Origin: Rhizophagus irregularis
Lineage: Eukaryota > Glomeromycota > Glomeromycetes > Glomerales > Glomeraceae
Direction: 5' to 3'
Assembly (NCBI RefSeq): GCF_026210795.1
Contig: NC_089448.1
Location: 930,001-994,000 of the forward strand
Length of the DNA: 64,000 nucleotides
Below the pieces are notes generated by a model. The model worked only from the letters and a program-made list of their open reading frames with translations. It made no database searches and was not told the origin of the DNA. The position numbers and the translations under genes were made by a program. Position 1 is the first letter of the stretch. The number at the start of each line of letters is the position of its first letter. Below are positions 1 through 11,510 of this stretch, one piece after another.

Positions 1-94
1 CGTCATCTGGATGAAAATTTGGAGGAAAGTCTAGGACCTGTTCGTCGGCACTGTTATCTTGTGTGGGCATATTTGGTTGCCTAAGGCTCGCCAT
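1..94 (-). CDS. N-terminus of an unidentified protein, cut by window edge
   Basis: An ATG at 92-94 on the minus strand opens a frame with no stop to the window edge, giving 31 residues that begin MASLRQPNMPTQDN and are rich in Pro, Asp and Gln. The upstream DNA is AT-rich with a run of ATATATT-like sequence, as at other starts in this window. The peptide resembles a disordered N-terminus and I do not recognise the protein. The call rests only on the open frame and the sensible composition, so it is tentative. Confidence 0.4.
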   Translation of the reverse strand, partial: MASLRQPNMPTQDNSADEQVLDFPPNFHPDD

Positions 95-881
95 TTCCTA
101 TTAACTATTACTTGAAAATATATTGTTTGAATTTATCAGACCTACCGTACACTGCTTACATCCTTGAAGCTATAACACTACATTCCTAAAGAGCAACTGG
201 GCGGGTATTCGGCTCTGTTGACTATTGGTCACTATTTTTTCCTATACAAGTTATATGTCCAACCAGTGTGTACGCCCTTAAACGCAGGCGCTGGAGGAGA
301 CCAGGTTTGCACTCGTTTTGTATTGCGCAGTTGTGCATTCATATTACCATCTACGCCACCGCCTAACAAAGACACAAGAATGTCCTGACGTATGACACAA
401 TAATATGTAAGGGTCTGTGAAGTTTCCCAAGGAGCAAATTGCTTCGTAATACCATGACCGTGACCTTTGCAATGTGCTCATTATGGAACTGGCGAACCAT
501 TTTTCACATGTGCCCTTCAAACATCGAAGAGATATTCACGTAAAAAATAAATATTTGCCGGAAGATACTTACTGTTTATAAGCCTTCTCAGAATCGTATA
601 ATGAATCAGATTATTCTTGTATGGGCAAATACCCCCTCTTAATGTTATTTCGTCAATGGTATGAAGTAAATTGATCCACAGATTCTTTATTACTGTGCAG
701 TGGCACCGTAAATTTTTTGTAACAGACTAAAGTACTAGTAGGACACCCTTATGTGACTAAAGCCACAGTTTCTAAGACTGCTTTTTGTTTTACACCTTTC
801 TGGATAAAACAGGTCTATGTATATTGCTTAGCAAATTCGGGATTTTGGCATTAGGAGCTACCCATGGGACTAGTTATATTA
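95..881. other. Spacer without recognisable gene
   Basis: AT-rich DNA between the partial gene and the RPB5 gene. I see no frame with protein-like composition, no RNA gene and no copy of the main repeat families. Confidence 0.5.
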
Positions 882-1610
882 CTAAACGAACGCCCCCTTT
901 ATTATTTTCCTATACGCTATGGCATGTCCCGTCGTGAAAGAATTGCGTTTAATGGCGACATATTCCCCTACTCTCCCTCCTAGCCAAACTATTGCTGGGT
1001 CTCTAAGCTCAATCTGTCCAATTTGGTACGAATAAACATTCTTGTCAGCTAACTTGATTGGTTTCACTACTTTTTCCGTCTCTTCCTTTGAAAGGATCCG
1101 GTGCTTTGGAACATATAAGTTTTCAGGGACTACCACTATGAAAGGATCATACGTGTATGCATTATAAAACGTCCCCCCCTCCAAGTCCGTTTCTTTTGCA
1201 CTAATGGACTGATAATGGAGAATAGTACTCCTGTAATGTGTTTTTCGTAGGGTATCTTCGGGGGCAATGATTATCATTTCGTCTAGCCTATTATCTTTCG
1301 TTGCTGGTTCGCTGTGAATACTTTTCAACAGTTTCTTTAGCTCTGTTATCGTTTTTGCGTGTCTGCTATTCGCACCAAGTACTATAAAAACTGCCCAGTC
1401 CCGTTTTCCCCGTGGCTGATTCTGGAGTGCATCTATTCGCACGTAACCGTTAGCTCGTATATCGCTATAAATTCTATGTTTATCCATTGTAGGTGGGGTT
1501 TCATTTGGGCTTAGGCTTCGAGCAACTCTAGTCATCCCCCTATATTTTAGGAATGAGTTTACGATGTTTGTCACTACTATAGTTTCTACAGTTTGAATTG
1601 TCCCCGGCAT
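882..1610 (-). CDS. RPB5-like subunit of viral DNA-directed RNA polymerase
   Basis: Homologue of RPB5/subunit H, the assembly and jaw subunit of multisubunit RNA polymerases. Large DNA viruses such as asfarviruses encode one for cytoplasmic transcription. The last 70 residues carry the family signature: YVPKHRILSKEE, then QIELRDPAIVWLGGRVGEYV, then a GHAIAYRKI ending. The N-terminal half has the jaw-domain pattern with DWAVFIVLG and MIIIAPED. The frame is open back to a TTG at 1628, but the ATG at 1608-1610 gives 242 residues, close to the usual 200-220 plus a short extension, and sits 22 bases from an AATATTGAATTA motif. It is intact and intronless, which supports a viral rather than a host nuclear origin. 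Family assignment is strong; viral origin is inferred from neighbours. Confidence 0.85.
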   Translation of the reverse strand: MPGTIQTVETIVVTNIVNSFLKYRGMTRVARSLSPNETPPTMDKHRIYSDIRANGYVRIDALQNQPRGKRDWAVFIVLGANSRHAKTITELKKLLKSIHSEPATKDNRLDEMIIIAPEDTLRKTHYRSTILHYQSISAKETDLEGGTFYNAYTYDPFIVVVPENLYVPKHRILSKEETEKVVKPIKLADKNVYSYQIGQIELRDPAIVWLGGRVGEYVAIKRNSFTTGHAIAYRKIIKGAFV

Positions 1611-1632
1611 TGTGCATATTCTCTTCAACCAT

Positions 1633-1644
1633 TAATTCAATATT
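1633..1644 (-). promoter_or_regulatory. TTGAA-type upstream motif of the RPB5 gene
   Basis: On the minus strand this reads AATATTGAATTA and ends 22 bases before the ATG at 1610. Similar motifs precede five other starts in the window. It resembles the AAAATTGA core known from early promoters of giant viruses; function here is inferred. Confidence 0.4.
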
Positions 1645-2140
1645 GCTAAATTACGGATAATATTCTGAAAACTGTTTCTATTTTATAATGCCTATTTCAA
1701 TCAAAGGGACTATCGCTAACGAAGGGACAAACCAACGACTATAACAGTCCGTTAATCTCGTTCCATTGACAGAAGAGTGGTTCTGTAATTTCTTTTGAGG
1801 GCTTCGAAGAGTAACGGGGAACATCGTAAACAAGTTTTTTGTTTAGTGCAGTTGCTAACGTTCCTTCTCGTTCTTTTCATTAGCACACATTTTGCATAGA
1901 TTGAACATCGGAATTGAAATAAAAGCTATTTTTATCACAAGATATTTTTTAATGTAAAAAGTATCACATGAATGATCAGATCCGCTACATAAAATTCAAT
2001 TCGTGGGTAAACCCTAGAATCTATTTTTTTGCTAATGTTATTTTGAAAATCGCACAATGTTGAAAACAGGGAATGCATATACAAGAGTCGATCTTCTATT
2101 GTCTGCCAGAATTTAGACTAGTAAATACAATGGAAATTCA
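1645..2140. other. Spacer without recognisable gene
   Basis: AT-rich spacer upstream of the RPB5 gene. I see no gene, structured repeat or RNA here. Confidence 0.45.
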
Positions 2141-2515
2141 ATGAAAAAGTTGACGGAAACCTATTTTGATATGATTAGTAAAAAACTGAAAAGCTATCGT
2201 GACCAGGACCAGTTAAAAAATCGAAAGTTCGATGTGAATGCCTAGACGTGATTTTTCTTGCGTGGGATCAAAAAATTTATGTTGTTTTTGTCAAATACGT
2301 ATGAGATGGGTGCACAAACCAGGAGATGCGGCGTAATGGACTCTGGATAGGATGATTAATTCTGAAGGACATGTATAGGGTAATGTAAAGCTATCGTGTT
2401 TAAAGTGCAATAGAGCCAAATATATAGATCGATTTCGTAGATACTCGAAGAATATATAATTGACAGCGAATATGAAGATTCGGACGAAACTGAAGATGAC
2501 ACTGAAGATGAGTAA
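2141..2515 (+). pseudogene. Decayed gene with zinc-ribbon-like piece and acidic tail
   Basis: Four short stretches of protein-like sequence follow one another on the plus strand in shifting frames. An ATG at 2141 opens MKKLTETYFDMISKKLKSY and runs to a TAG at 2243. A shifted frame then reads CLDVIFLAWDQKIYVVFVKY to a TGA at 2302. About 2395-2456 encodes CLKCNRAKYIDRF, a Cys-x2-Cys knuckle. The last piece, about 2440-2515, encodes DSEYEDSDETEDDTEDE and a TAA. An acidic C-terminal tail and a Cys knuckle are unlikely by chance so close together. I read this as one gene broken by at least three indels or stops. The family is not recognised; a spliced gene is an alternative. Confidence 0.35.
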
Positions 2516-4147
2516 GTTAATGCTTATACAATTTACGCATTTATAACCTAGCTCCGCATGTTCGTTAGTCGATGTAATATGGTTTCCATAGTATGAACTA
2601 CATGAAAATCATACCAATTTGATTAGTGATTGATAGAGAAAATGTTGCACAACGAGTGTTTACAATTATTTTCATAGCAAGTAAGCCTCTTAATCTTTCA
2701 CCCAACATGTACACTGCTTACTATAAGAGTCTGTTCGAATAATAAGTAGTAGTGAGGAATGTCCTCAAGATTAATCTCGATTAGGATGGGTACCACTTCT
2801 ATCTTGGATGAATGGAGAAAAATAAGTTATGATATACGTCCCTTTCTGCTCAACCATGCTATCAACGGCAATGTATTAGGTTATACAGAAGTGATTGAGC
2901 GACAAGGGTTCAGATGACAGTTGTTCGACCCATATTTTATGAATGACGTATTGCTTACTGTCCCATCTGAGTACCGAGGTACAGTATTTTTACAAACTTG
3001 TATTGATTCCTCTTTGTGAATTGTCTTTCTCTGGCCCATTGTTACCAAAAATAAAATTATCGTACACCGTAAATATAACATAATCCATGGAGGTGTATTG
3101 ACGTAATGAAAGAGTCACCCGTTACCTTGAAAAAAGCAATCGATGTGAAAATAGTGTGAAACTGCGCTAGTGGGATTAAATGTCTTTTCTGTTTGTGACA
3201 TTCTCCTGTTATTTCAATGTGAAAACATTTGTTTCCATGTGCCAGACTAATGGATTAATAGTCAACCAGAGGAATTCAACAAAGGTTTGGTTCGTAATTG
3301 TAATCGTTATTCCGCCAATGACATGAGTATATTAAAAACACATGGTATTCCGTAGTTTGTGTGCTGTTGTCTTTTCTACACAGTAATTATATACCAACCT
3401 AGATCACCTCTACTGATATTGTCCTTATTTTTTCAGACTGCGTAGCAGAAGGCAGAAGCAAAAATCGCCCGGCAGTGCGGATGGTCACTAACAAGGTGTC
3501 TCATGCAAAAGTGCAATAGTGTGTCTGTCGTACCCACCGGCCCGTTTGGCCAAATTATTTAGTAATGATGTTTCTCGGTAAAGTCATGCGGACCATGAGA
3601 TACTAACTTCTTTGAAGGTCTACGGACTAACTTGCATCTGCAGAAGTTTTCCTCACGGCACGTCAGCGAAATTTTCCTTGGCAAAATTGATTGACAAAAA
3701 ATCAATTGAATTGGAATTCTGGGCTATGTCCACGAAGTGACCAGTAATTTTTTATTTTTGTGCAGAAGGGAAGAATTGTCATAGTGTACACTATCACAAT
3801 CTCCTGCAATTCTCTGCTGAACAATAGACGAAGTACATACGAGAAAAATATTTAGTAAAATGTATCAGCAAGCGAGGACTTCGAGAATGTGCAATCCGCC
3901 CTATCAATTAACACTACAACTGAAATTTCTGTTCCATATCATCGTATTTTTGTGGTGCTTATTATATATGTTATGAAGTATTTACTAAACACCGCTATCC
4001 AAGGATATTTTTGTGTTTGCGAAGTATTATCCCTTGGGACATTAAAACAAAAAAGTAGAAACATATAGTCGTAACCAAATCACCTCGAAAAGAATATATA
4101 ATTGCCCTGTCGAGGAAAGAAGGATGGACAAATAAGTGAAATAACAA
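2516..4147. other. Spacer with one weak reading frame
   Basis: Mostly AT-rich sequence. A 66-codon minus-strand frame (2881-3081) starts with ATG and a hydrophobic segment that could be a signal anchor, but nothing else supports it. I see no repeats of the main families. Confidence 0.35.
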
Positions 4148-4330
4148 ATGTGTCGTAGAGGACTTTTGGAGCAAATATGCGGACTATCATATAATGTGTG
4201 TGATTCCAGGAGTGCTAACCCGCAAGTGTCTTGCTGTTTTAATGGAAAGATTAGAGTGTGCTCCATTTACCTCAATGGACATAATGTGTTCGTAGAATAC
4301 GGGGGTATTATCCATAAAGGCAGTACATAG
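4148..4330 (+). CDS. Possible small orphan protein, 60 residues
   Basis: An ATG-started frame encodes a cysteine-rich N-terminus (MCRRGLLEQICGL) and a balanced C-terminal half, ICSIYLNG-like, with NPQVSCCFNGKIRV followed by HNVFVEYGGIIHKGST. The second half reads like a beta-rich domain rather than random sequence. An overlapping minus-strand frame (4042-4266) looks less protein-like. No family is recognised and it may be the remnant of a longer gene. Confidence 0.3.
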   Translation: MCRRGLLEQICGLSYNVCDSRSANPQVSCCFNGKIRVCSIYLNGHNVFVEYGGIIHKGST

Positions 4331-4531
4331 ACAAGGTTGGAAACAGAAATCAGAAATACGTCTTCATATTGATTCGAATACTGTTGTAGACCATTTTCCG
4401 CTATTTCATCTATAAAATGCGAACGGGAAGTATTTCAATTTCTACAGTATGACAAATGCAAGTTGCGACATAATTTCATTCTAACCTATCTTGACCACTA
4501 GTTCACGTAGATCAGTATCTTTCCATTACTG

Positions 4532-4765
4532 TCAGAAAAAGGTCTTCGACGTACAATTTATCAATAAAACGTGTCCTATATTTTTGCCATACACTATGTC
4601 GAGGTCACATGAGATGCGACATTCGGGTATCCATATCACATGACTTACTGCGTAATTTCGTTTACGTAAAGAAAACGGAGTGTTGGTCACTTCAGCAGGA
4701 ATATAATTAGTTTTCACGATTAACATGATAGTTCTGGAGGTATAGGAGAAGAAACGTATAAACAT
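4532..4765 (-). CDS. Possible small orphan protein, 77 residues
   Basis: An ATG-started minus-strand frame begins MFIRFFSYTSRTIMLIVK and ends in an alternating hydrophobic pattern (DIVYGKNIGHVLLINC). The mixed composition is compatible with a real domain. It starts with Met-Phe, as do three other minus-strand orphans at 13400-14761. No homology is recognised. Confidence 0.3.
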   Translation of the reverse strand: MFIRFFSYTSRTIMLIVKTNYIPAEVTNTPFSLRKRNYAVSHVIWIPECRISCDLDIVYGKNIGHVLLINCTSKTFF

Positions 4766-6002
4766 ATTTTACTGGAATTTTACAATATAGGGTCTGATGC
4801 GAAGCAAAAACTTCATCGTTGATGACCTGGAATCCATTTTCTCAATAACACAAAAAGCGGGTTGATGGATTAAAGACACTATCACTACTATTAATCACAT
4901 CACTGTAGAGGGATCTGATTTTTAAGTGATTCTTTCTTCGATATGTAAAAAACGGAATTCGAAATTTCCCAACACTGTGTAGAAATTAATGAATAAAAAA
5001 GAGTAGTTGAGCGGCAAGGTGATCAGCGCAAAGCGCCCCACAGGTGGGTTCATTAAATTGAAGAGATAAAACTCATTGATTCTGTCAACACACTTCTCAT
5101 GATAGTTGGCATTCCACAGATTCAAAATTTTTGATAATTGCATTTACTTCGTAAGCTTAGCCTATATTCCTACACATAGTCAACAGATATCCTCGTAAGA
5201 GCCATCGATCATATTTTTTATCCATTTGGCTGAAATGACACCCTGTTCTTCGCAGTCCAGCCAAAAATTCGGTAAGGAAATGTCGGAGACTGCGCAAAGG
5301 GCACATGAATTCGTTACGAAATGTAACGTCGATCATTCCCGTCGACCACTTACGTTCTAGCACCCTTCAGGTGTAGTGGTGAGCATATTTTTTTGGAAAA
5401 AGAAAGAAGCAAAATACGTAAAAAATGCATAAAAACTCTCTAATATGGACATTTCCTACATTCGTCATTCTAAATAATTTTGATCTTCGAGCCTCTCCCT
5501 ACCCTCTGGGCAAGCTTCCTCTACAAAGGTTTTAGGAAATTTGTTCATAAGACTGATCACCACCGTAATTTCTGCAGTATATTCTGTGGTCGCTAAATCT
5601 GCGATCCACTTATTTGTCTTACAATGTTCGTTCAATAGATATGTGCGTTAGCTAGTAACAATGCCATATATGGTCCTGGTAATGAGTCGCCCGCACAACA
5701 CGTGCCAATTTATGAGGAATATTTTTTTAAATATGCGCAGCATAGTTGACGGTGCCTCTATGGTTTCATAATAATAATCCCGAATAGACTTCAACGGGCT
5801 AGGTTCATAACCTTACCTATGCAAACACATGAGAAGAAACTGTGGCTAGTACCAGTTAGCGATTTCAACCGGTATTCAATTGAAATATTTAGTTCACCCT
5901 AGTTGTACGTGCGTAGTTTAAATAGAATCTTATATGTTAATGCGTTTCGTTTCCCACATCCTCAATTGCAACTGAACGAGATGTACAAACTAGCTATTAA
6001 CT
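4766..6002. other. Spacer with degenerate interspersed repeats
   Basis: About 4950-4990 matches a repeat family seen also near 40850, 53520 and 59220 (core TTCCCAACACTG, then GTAGAA). About 5377-5480 matches another family that begins GTGGTGAGCATA, runs through a T-rich stretch and an AATACGTAAAAAA core, and recurs at 10454, 32743 and, reversed, 57870. Short frames here (4922-5143, 5157-5363) run through these repeats and are not believable genes. Confidence 0.5.
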
Positions 6003-6013
6003 ATTTGAATTTC
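6003..6013 (+). promoter_or_regulatory. TTGAA-type upstream motif of the DNA polymerase gene
   Basis: TATTTGAATTT ends 14 bases before the ATG at 6028. It belongs to the motif set described for the RPB5 gene. Function is inferred from recurrence. Confidence 0.35.
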
Positions 6014-6027
6014 GCTGGGAAGTATAT

Positions 6028-9000
6028 ATGAGTATGAAGAAAATATTTTATAACGGCTCTGTACTCCCAGGTATACCCTCTCGTGAACTACTGGTAAAGG
6101 AACTAGCACGTTTGAAAAAGAAACTGACTTCTGGTAAAGGTGGATTGAGTAACGGTAGCCCTTTACTTTTTATGCCGATTGACATAGAAGATAGGGACGA
6201 AGGCCCTAAGAATGAAAAACAGTATGTCTTAAGAATGTATGGCCCCCTAGAAGATGGCACCAAAGTGTGTGTCAAAGTGACGGGGATACTCCCGTATTTT
6301 GACATCAGAGTCCCCGACGATGAAGAAAATCACGTAGGATGCTTAAACCAAATAATAGAGCTATTCCTGGCCAAAGCACGAGTATATGGGAAAGAAGACA
6401 GGACAGAACAAATTTTTGCGCATCCTATTCGTGGCTACCATACTAGCCCAAAACCGTATATAAGAGTGTACACCAAAACACTTGGACTGAGAATGCGGGC
6501 CATGGGTCTGCTAAAAGAATTATCGCTAAAAGAGATTCACGAAATGCAAAAAACCTTAGAAACCCAAGGGAATGCAGAAGAGTTAATAGAATCTATCCTA
6601 AATGGGATCAAAGCCTCGATTGCAAAACAAAACAAACACCGTGCCTCAAGTTTATTTTCGAGACTGTCACCAGAGGCGCTGAAGAAACTCAGAAAAGAAT
6701 TAGGCCCTAAACTGGAGTTAGCTTCAGACGATTCAAGGTACTACAGAAAGGTAGCACGGGAAAATAAGCTGCCCATTGCCGGGTGGGTGATTATAGAAAA
6801 ATACGAGAATGTCAAAAAAGGGTTATCCAATATCCAAAGCGAATCAGTATTGACCCGTTGTAGGTACTTGCTGAAAGCCCCCCTTGCTAGTATAAAAGCG
6901 GCTCCAGAGAGTAATACGGTTGAACTGACTGATCCTACGCTTATTTTCACTTGGGATATAGAAACCTACACCCCTCGAGGAAGGGGGCATTTACCTACTG
7001 CGGTCTATCCAGAGGACAGAATCTTTATGATAGGGATCACTGTCCACTGGAAAGATGACCCAACTCCTGTGAGACAACTATGCATAACTACCATGCGAGG
7101 GATACCCGCAGATGACCATTGGACAACCATAATATGCGACAACGAAAAAAATCTCCTTCGTGCATTTGCACTGTGCTGGGAAGAGTTAGCCCCAGATATC
7201 CAATTAGGATTCAACGACTCGTGCTATGACTGGGTATTTCTAGTCGAGAGAGCAAAACAGCTACAGATACTACACGAGATGTGGAACCACATGACATCCC
7301 GCCCTAGAGGAAAAAAAAATATGGGGGATACTGTCTTCTGATGGGATTATCACGGGAAGAAAACCAACGATGACATTGAGTTGTGGGTACAAACTATGGA
7401 CCATGCTGGTGACGAACGGGTCAGCAAGATACACAACGATGAGGAAGAAATAAAAATAAGCCCAGAAGAGACTTTTAGGTCCTCTTTTCTAAAGATCCCA
7501 GGGTGTATCCTATTGGACGTTCGTGCTTGCTTCAAAAAAATATACCCACGGTCTGAGGTACAGAATTCGAGTTCTCTGAGTTTCTATCTTAAGCTCTGCG
7601 GTCTCCCGAGTAAAACAGATATGCCCATTAATCGCATGTGGCAATTGTATGAAGAGGCCGTGAACGCCACAACTCCCATCGAAGAAATGAGAAAAGTCGC
7701 CGAGTACTGTATTACAGATGCACTTCGTTGCCAGCAGCTGATGTTACACCACAACGTAGTAGGCGACTATCGTGAAGTTGCTATTATCTCGTATGTCTCT
7801 TTCTACGATTCCTGTTTCAATGCAGGAGGGATAAAGGTCTGCAATCTGCTAGGGGCGTATGCTCATGACAACAATATACTGGTAAGCATGTCTCCCAAGG
7901 AGTGCACGTAAAAAAAGGTGAAATTTCCCAGAGCATATGTCTTCCCCCTGAAAAAGAAATAGAAGACAAACGCCCCGTTATTGCGTTTGATTTTGCTTCT
8001 TTGTATCCTAGCATCATCATGGCCTACAATCTCTCCCCCGAAAAGATCATTCACGCCCCGTCAGAATATGCCGCACTGCGCTGATGCGAGAACTTACACG
8101 AGATCAGTTTCTCATGTGAAGGAAAGGACGTGCGTGCATGGTCGGTTCGCCATAATAATGTGCAGGACAAGATGGGACTATATCCTCTAGTGCTGCTAGA
8201 CTTGCTGACGCAACGGAAATGATTGAAAGACACGTTCCTTCTCGTCAAAAAGGCGAAGGAGTCCCTGGAGAGCATAATCGCCCGAGTAGAAAATGGGGAT
8301 GTGACCCCCATCCAGGCTTGCGATGTATTGGCTACGGATAGCACCCCTGGCCTAGACCCTGCTAAACAATGAATAGCGTGCATCATACAGCAACAAGGCA
8401 CCCTGAATAAAGCGGCTCTACTGGACGCACTAAACACCGAGCACAAGTCCCTCTGCTTCCAGTATACTTATACCAATTCAAAACAGACCGCCCGCAAGGT
8501 GTTTATGAATACATTCTATGGTGAAGCTGGAAACAGTCTCTCCCCATTTTTCCTCCTTTTCCTTGCAGGCGGGGTCACTGCGGCAGGACAAGAACACATA
8601 AAATCTGTGGCCCAGTTTCTCAAAGATAAAAAGTACCGCATTAAGTATGGCGACACTGACTCCCTCTACATTGTCAGCCCAGAGGAATCCTATGATAATT
8701 GCGATAAGGATTTTACTGAGGGCCGCATTTCTCTGAAAGAGTATTGGACGGAAATGGTCAGGGTCACTATGCGTATTATGCCCCCTTTGTGCAAAGAGAT
8801 TAATGCGTTCATCCAAGAAACTAACCAAACCTCCTTTCTCAAAATGGCATACGAAGAAGTACTATTCCCTGCGGTATTTCTCGCAAAAAAGAAGTACTTT
8901 GGCATCGCCCACGTGGAAATCCCTAACTTCAGCCCCAAGGAGTTATTTGTCAAGGGGGTGGACATCGTAAAACAAGGGCAATCTGAGCTTTTTAGGGATA

Positions 9001-10241
9001 TAGGCAACCGCATAATGTGGGCAGCCGTTTCTGTCCCAGAGTCTACTACACAGAAAAAAACTCTTTTGCATATAGTGGAGGACGTCCTCAAAGATGCGAT
9101 AGAGCATACCTCCCCTACAGACCATGAGCGTTTTGTCCAAACTAGTACATACAAAAAACACAAGGACAATAAGTCTGTAAAACAATTTATTGAGCGCATG
9201 AAAGCTCGCCGCCTTAGCGCTTCTGCCGAAAACGAAGGAAATGATTCTGACTTACCTAGTGAAACCTTTCTCTATGAAATTCCCGAGTCTGGGGACCGTT
9301 TTCAGTATGTTATTACTAAGGTTGATGACTACGACATTTATGGGAGGAAGATTTCTCTATGAAAATGCGATCAAATGGAGTTCCCCGCCGTGGCCAAAGC
9401 TCGGGGTTGCCCGTTGATATAGTCTACTACCTTACTAAACAAGTTGTGGGGCTGTGCGCTCGGTTCGTGAATGGCAAGCCTCAGTTTCAACCTCAGATTG
9501 GTGGTACCTCTTCTCCAAATTTTAGCGAAAAACAAGTTGATGAGTATTCACAGAAAGCCGCAAAAAAATATCTGGAGGACTATATTAAGGGCCTTACTCA
9601 GAATTCTTTGAGCTCCTTAACTCGTAAACGTATGTACACCTATATATACGAAAATTCTATGCGAGAGGCACGCCTTACCCTTTTTGAGAAATTTGGCATT
9701 GTGGTCGCTGACACTCTGCATAGGCCCTGGCTTAACTTTGGAAATATCGTTACCGAGGATTACACCAGTGAAGAAAAGTGTCGACAAAATATCACATCTT
9801 TGACCGATGCATTTGTGCAGTCCCTATGCTCTAAAATTCCAGAAGACTGGAACAAGAGTGTTATTTATTCTGCGGGCCTTGTCGTGGACCCTTTTACCGG
9901 AAAAACTATCTGTGGCCATACGGACCCTGTTGTTTGAACGATATAAGGAAGCGGAATGGAGGAAAGTTATTAACTCCCTTTCCGAAGTCCGAAAGATTGT
10001 TACTCGATATAGGGCTAACATTTTCTCTCTGATACGTATTCTTCGTTCGCAGGTAGAAAAAGTCGATCACCAGTCTGTTATTGACATAAGCGATTACATC
10101 CTCAAAGCTATTCTCCCAGGCGACTGTGAGGTTTTATCAACATTTTGGGAGAATTGGATTGGGTATGCTAGCATTGAAATACTTATTTATAAGGCACGAC
10201 TATTGGACGAGTACTGGAAAACGCAGACAAGCCAGCTTTAG
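6028..10241 (+). pseudogene. Family-B DNA polymerase of giant-virus type, broken by frameshifts and TGA codons
   Basis: Replicative DNA polymerase with proofreading exonuclease. Motifs appear in order: Exo I WDIETY (near residue 310), Exo II FNDSCYDW, Exo III YCITDALR, motif A FDFASLYPSIIMAYNLSPE, motif B RKVFMNTFYGEAGNS, motif C YGDTDSLY and the KKKYFG element. All catalytic carboxylates are present. The gene spans about 1,400 codons, somewhat above the roughly 1,200 of asfarvirus enzymes. The frame changes near 7895-7905, between 9363 and 9420, and near 9925-9935. In-frame stops lie at 7339, 8082, 8220, 8370 and 9360, all TGA, and homology-like sequence continues in the same frame after each. 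The final stop is TAG at 10239. The ATG at 6028 follows a TTGAA motif. As it stands no full-length enzyme could be made. The alternatives are recent decay in the host or sequencing errors. Confidence 0.9.
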
Positions 10242-11279
10242 TGTGCAATCTGCATGGAATAGCATTCGGCCTATACAGTAACTTTCCATAGTCGAGTCTT
10301 GTCCCAACCTACGATAGTACTTTAGTAATCTACTGCATCTTCGTTTTCAGTTAAATTCTATACGTGTAACTAGATCAAAAATGTGATTGCATCATCACCT
10401 CTGCGATCATTGTTAATAGTCTAGTACACACAATCTCAAAGGAATGGAGTTTCAGTGGTGAGCATAATTTTTTGGGCGGAGCCTTAGTCTTTAGACCTTC
10501 CTTCGGAAGTGGAGGAGGGGTTCTAGGGACCTACGTTCATAGGCATAAAAACTGTCTAATATGACAATTTTCCTACGTTCGTCATTCCAGTAGCTTTAGC
10601 TAGTTTCACTGAAACCTTCCGAAGGGGGAATAATTTTCTCTTCGAGCCTATGAACCTAGGTTTCTAGAACCTCCTCTGGAACACATTACTTCGTACTATC
10701 CTCTAGGTAATTCCTAAGACCTGCGTGGTATTTACTGTAGAAGATTATTAGGAAAGGTATACAAAAAAACCTTTAGTCCATTAGGACCTTCGAAGAAGTG
10801 ATTTTTCGAGGAACGAGGAAGAGGGGCTTGGCGTAGCCTTTCGAAGAAATAGCCCATTCCATGAAAATTATGAAGGATGGAATCTACCCAGAGGGTACTA
10901 CGTAGATCATAACACCGAAGGTCTTATTTAGTTAGAGGTCTTAGGAGTTATGCTCCTAATGGTTGAGCGATAAGACAGTCTGTACGAGGTAGAAAATTCA
11001 GTAACAGTTAACTCAGCTCTTCGTAGTAGTTTGTGTTCTTCAGGGGATTCGAAATTTTCACCCATGGTCAACATTCTATTTTAATCGTGCACGTTCCTAA
11101 TGATCACATCAAACTCGCATTGGTTGAACTGCTCTGTATATTGCTATGCTGAATTTTTTCACTAGTTATAATACAGAGTCCACACTGTGCATGCGGTTAT
11201 TATTGGATTACAATGCGGGTAGCAAAGGAATATTACATATGTAACCACTAGTTATCTATTTGTCTATTTTAGAGTTTCT
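10242..11279. repeat. Cluster of interspersed hairpin repeats
   Basis: No gene seen. From 10450 to 10990 several families are packed together: GTGGTGAGCATAATTTTTTG at 10455, paired ACCTTCCTTCGGAAG and GAAACCTTCCGAAGG segments, CCTATGAACCTAGGTTTC followed by TAGAACCTCC at 10648, ATTTTTCGAGGAACGAGGAA at 10802, and the box ACCCAGAGGGTACTACGTAG at 10887. Related blocks recur at 13020, 18140, 32735 and 54530. Many parts are self-complementary and would fold as hairpins. The remainder up to 11279 is AT-rich and featureless. Confidence 0.65.
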
Positions 11280-11510
11280 ATGGCTGTTCATAACAGAAAT
11301 TGCCGGCACATGATTCTATTGGACAATATGCCTGACCAGAGTCCATGTTATTTTACGTGTCCCCTATGTTTTCAAATTAGTATGGAATTGCAAAAGGAAC
11401 TTAATAAGAGAGTCCGTGTGTGGTTCTTCGTCAATGACGAGAATTCTATTAAAAAGGAACTCTATGAATTGAATTCGAATAGAAATCCCTGTCTCACTCT
11501 AATATGTTAA
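11280..11510 (+). CDS. Small orphan protein with CPLC motif, 76 residues
   Basis: An ATG-started frame encodes MAVHNRNCRHMILLDNMP, then YFTCPLCFQISMELQKELN and VRVWFFVNDENSIKKELYEL. The Cys-x2-Cys pair, a possible helix and an aromatic strand look like a compact zinc-binding or redox domain, but a second Cys pair is not obvious. The stop codon overlaps the 3' end of the convergent gene at 11499-11726 by 12 bases. The family is not recognised. Confidence 0.45.
   Translation: MAVHNRNCRHMILLDNMPDQSPCYFTCPLCFQISMELQKELNKRVRVWFFVNDENSIKKELYELNSNRNPCLTLIC

Noticed and set aside
8051-8446. 131-codon minus-strand frame inside the polymerase
   Set aside because: Antisense to a stretch that encodes conserved polymerase sequence; it exists because the sense strand is C/G-biased in codon positions.
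8690-9199. 169-codon minus-strand frame inside the polymerase
   Set aside because: Shadow of the sense frame that carries the KKKYFG element; no family features.
6028-10241. UGA reassigned to Trp in the virus
   Set aside because: Kept only as a rival explanation: intact neighbours use TGA as a true stop, TGG is used for Trp in the same gene, and frameshifts show the gene is broken anyway.
6028-10241. Introns explaining the polymerase breaks
   Set aside because: Conserved sequence continues right across each TGA with no gap, so there is nothing for an intron to remove.
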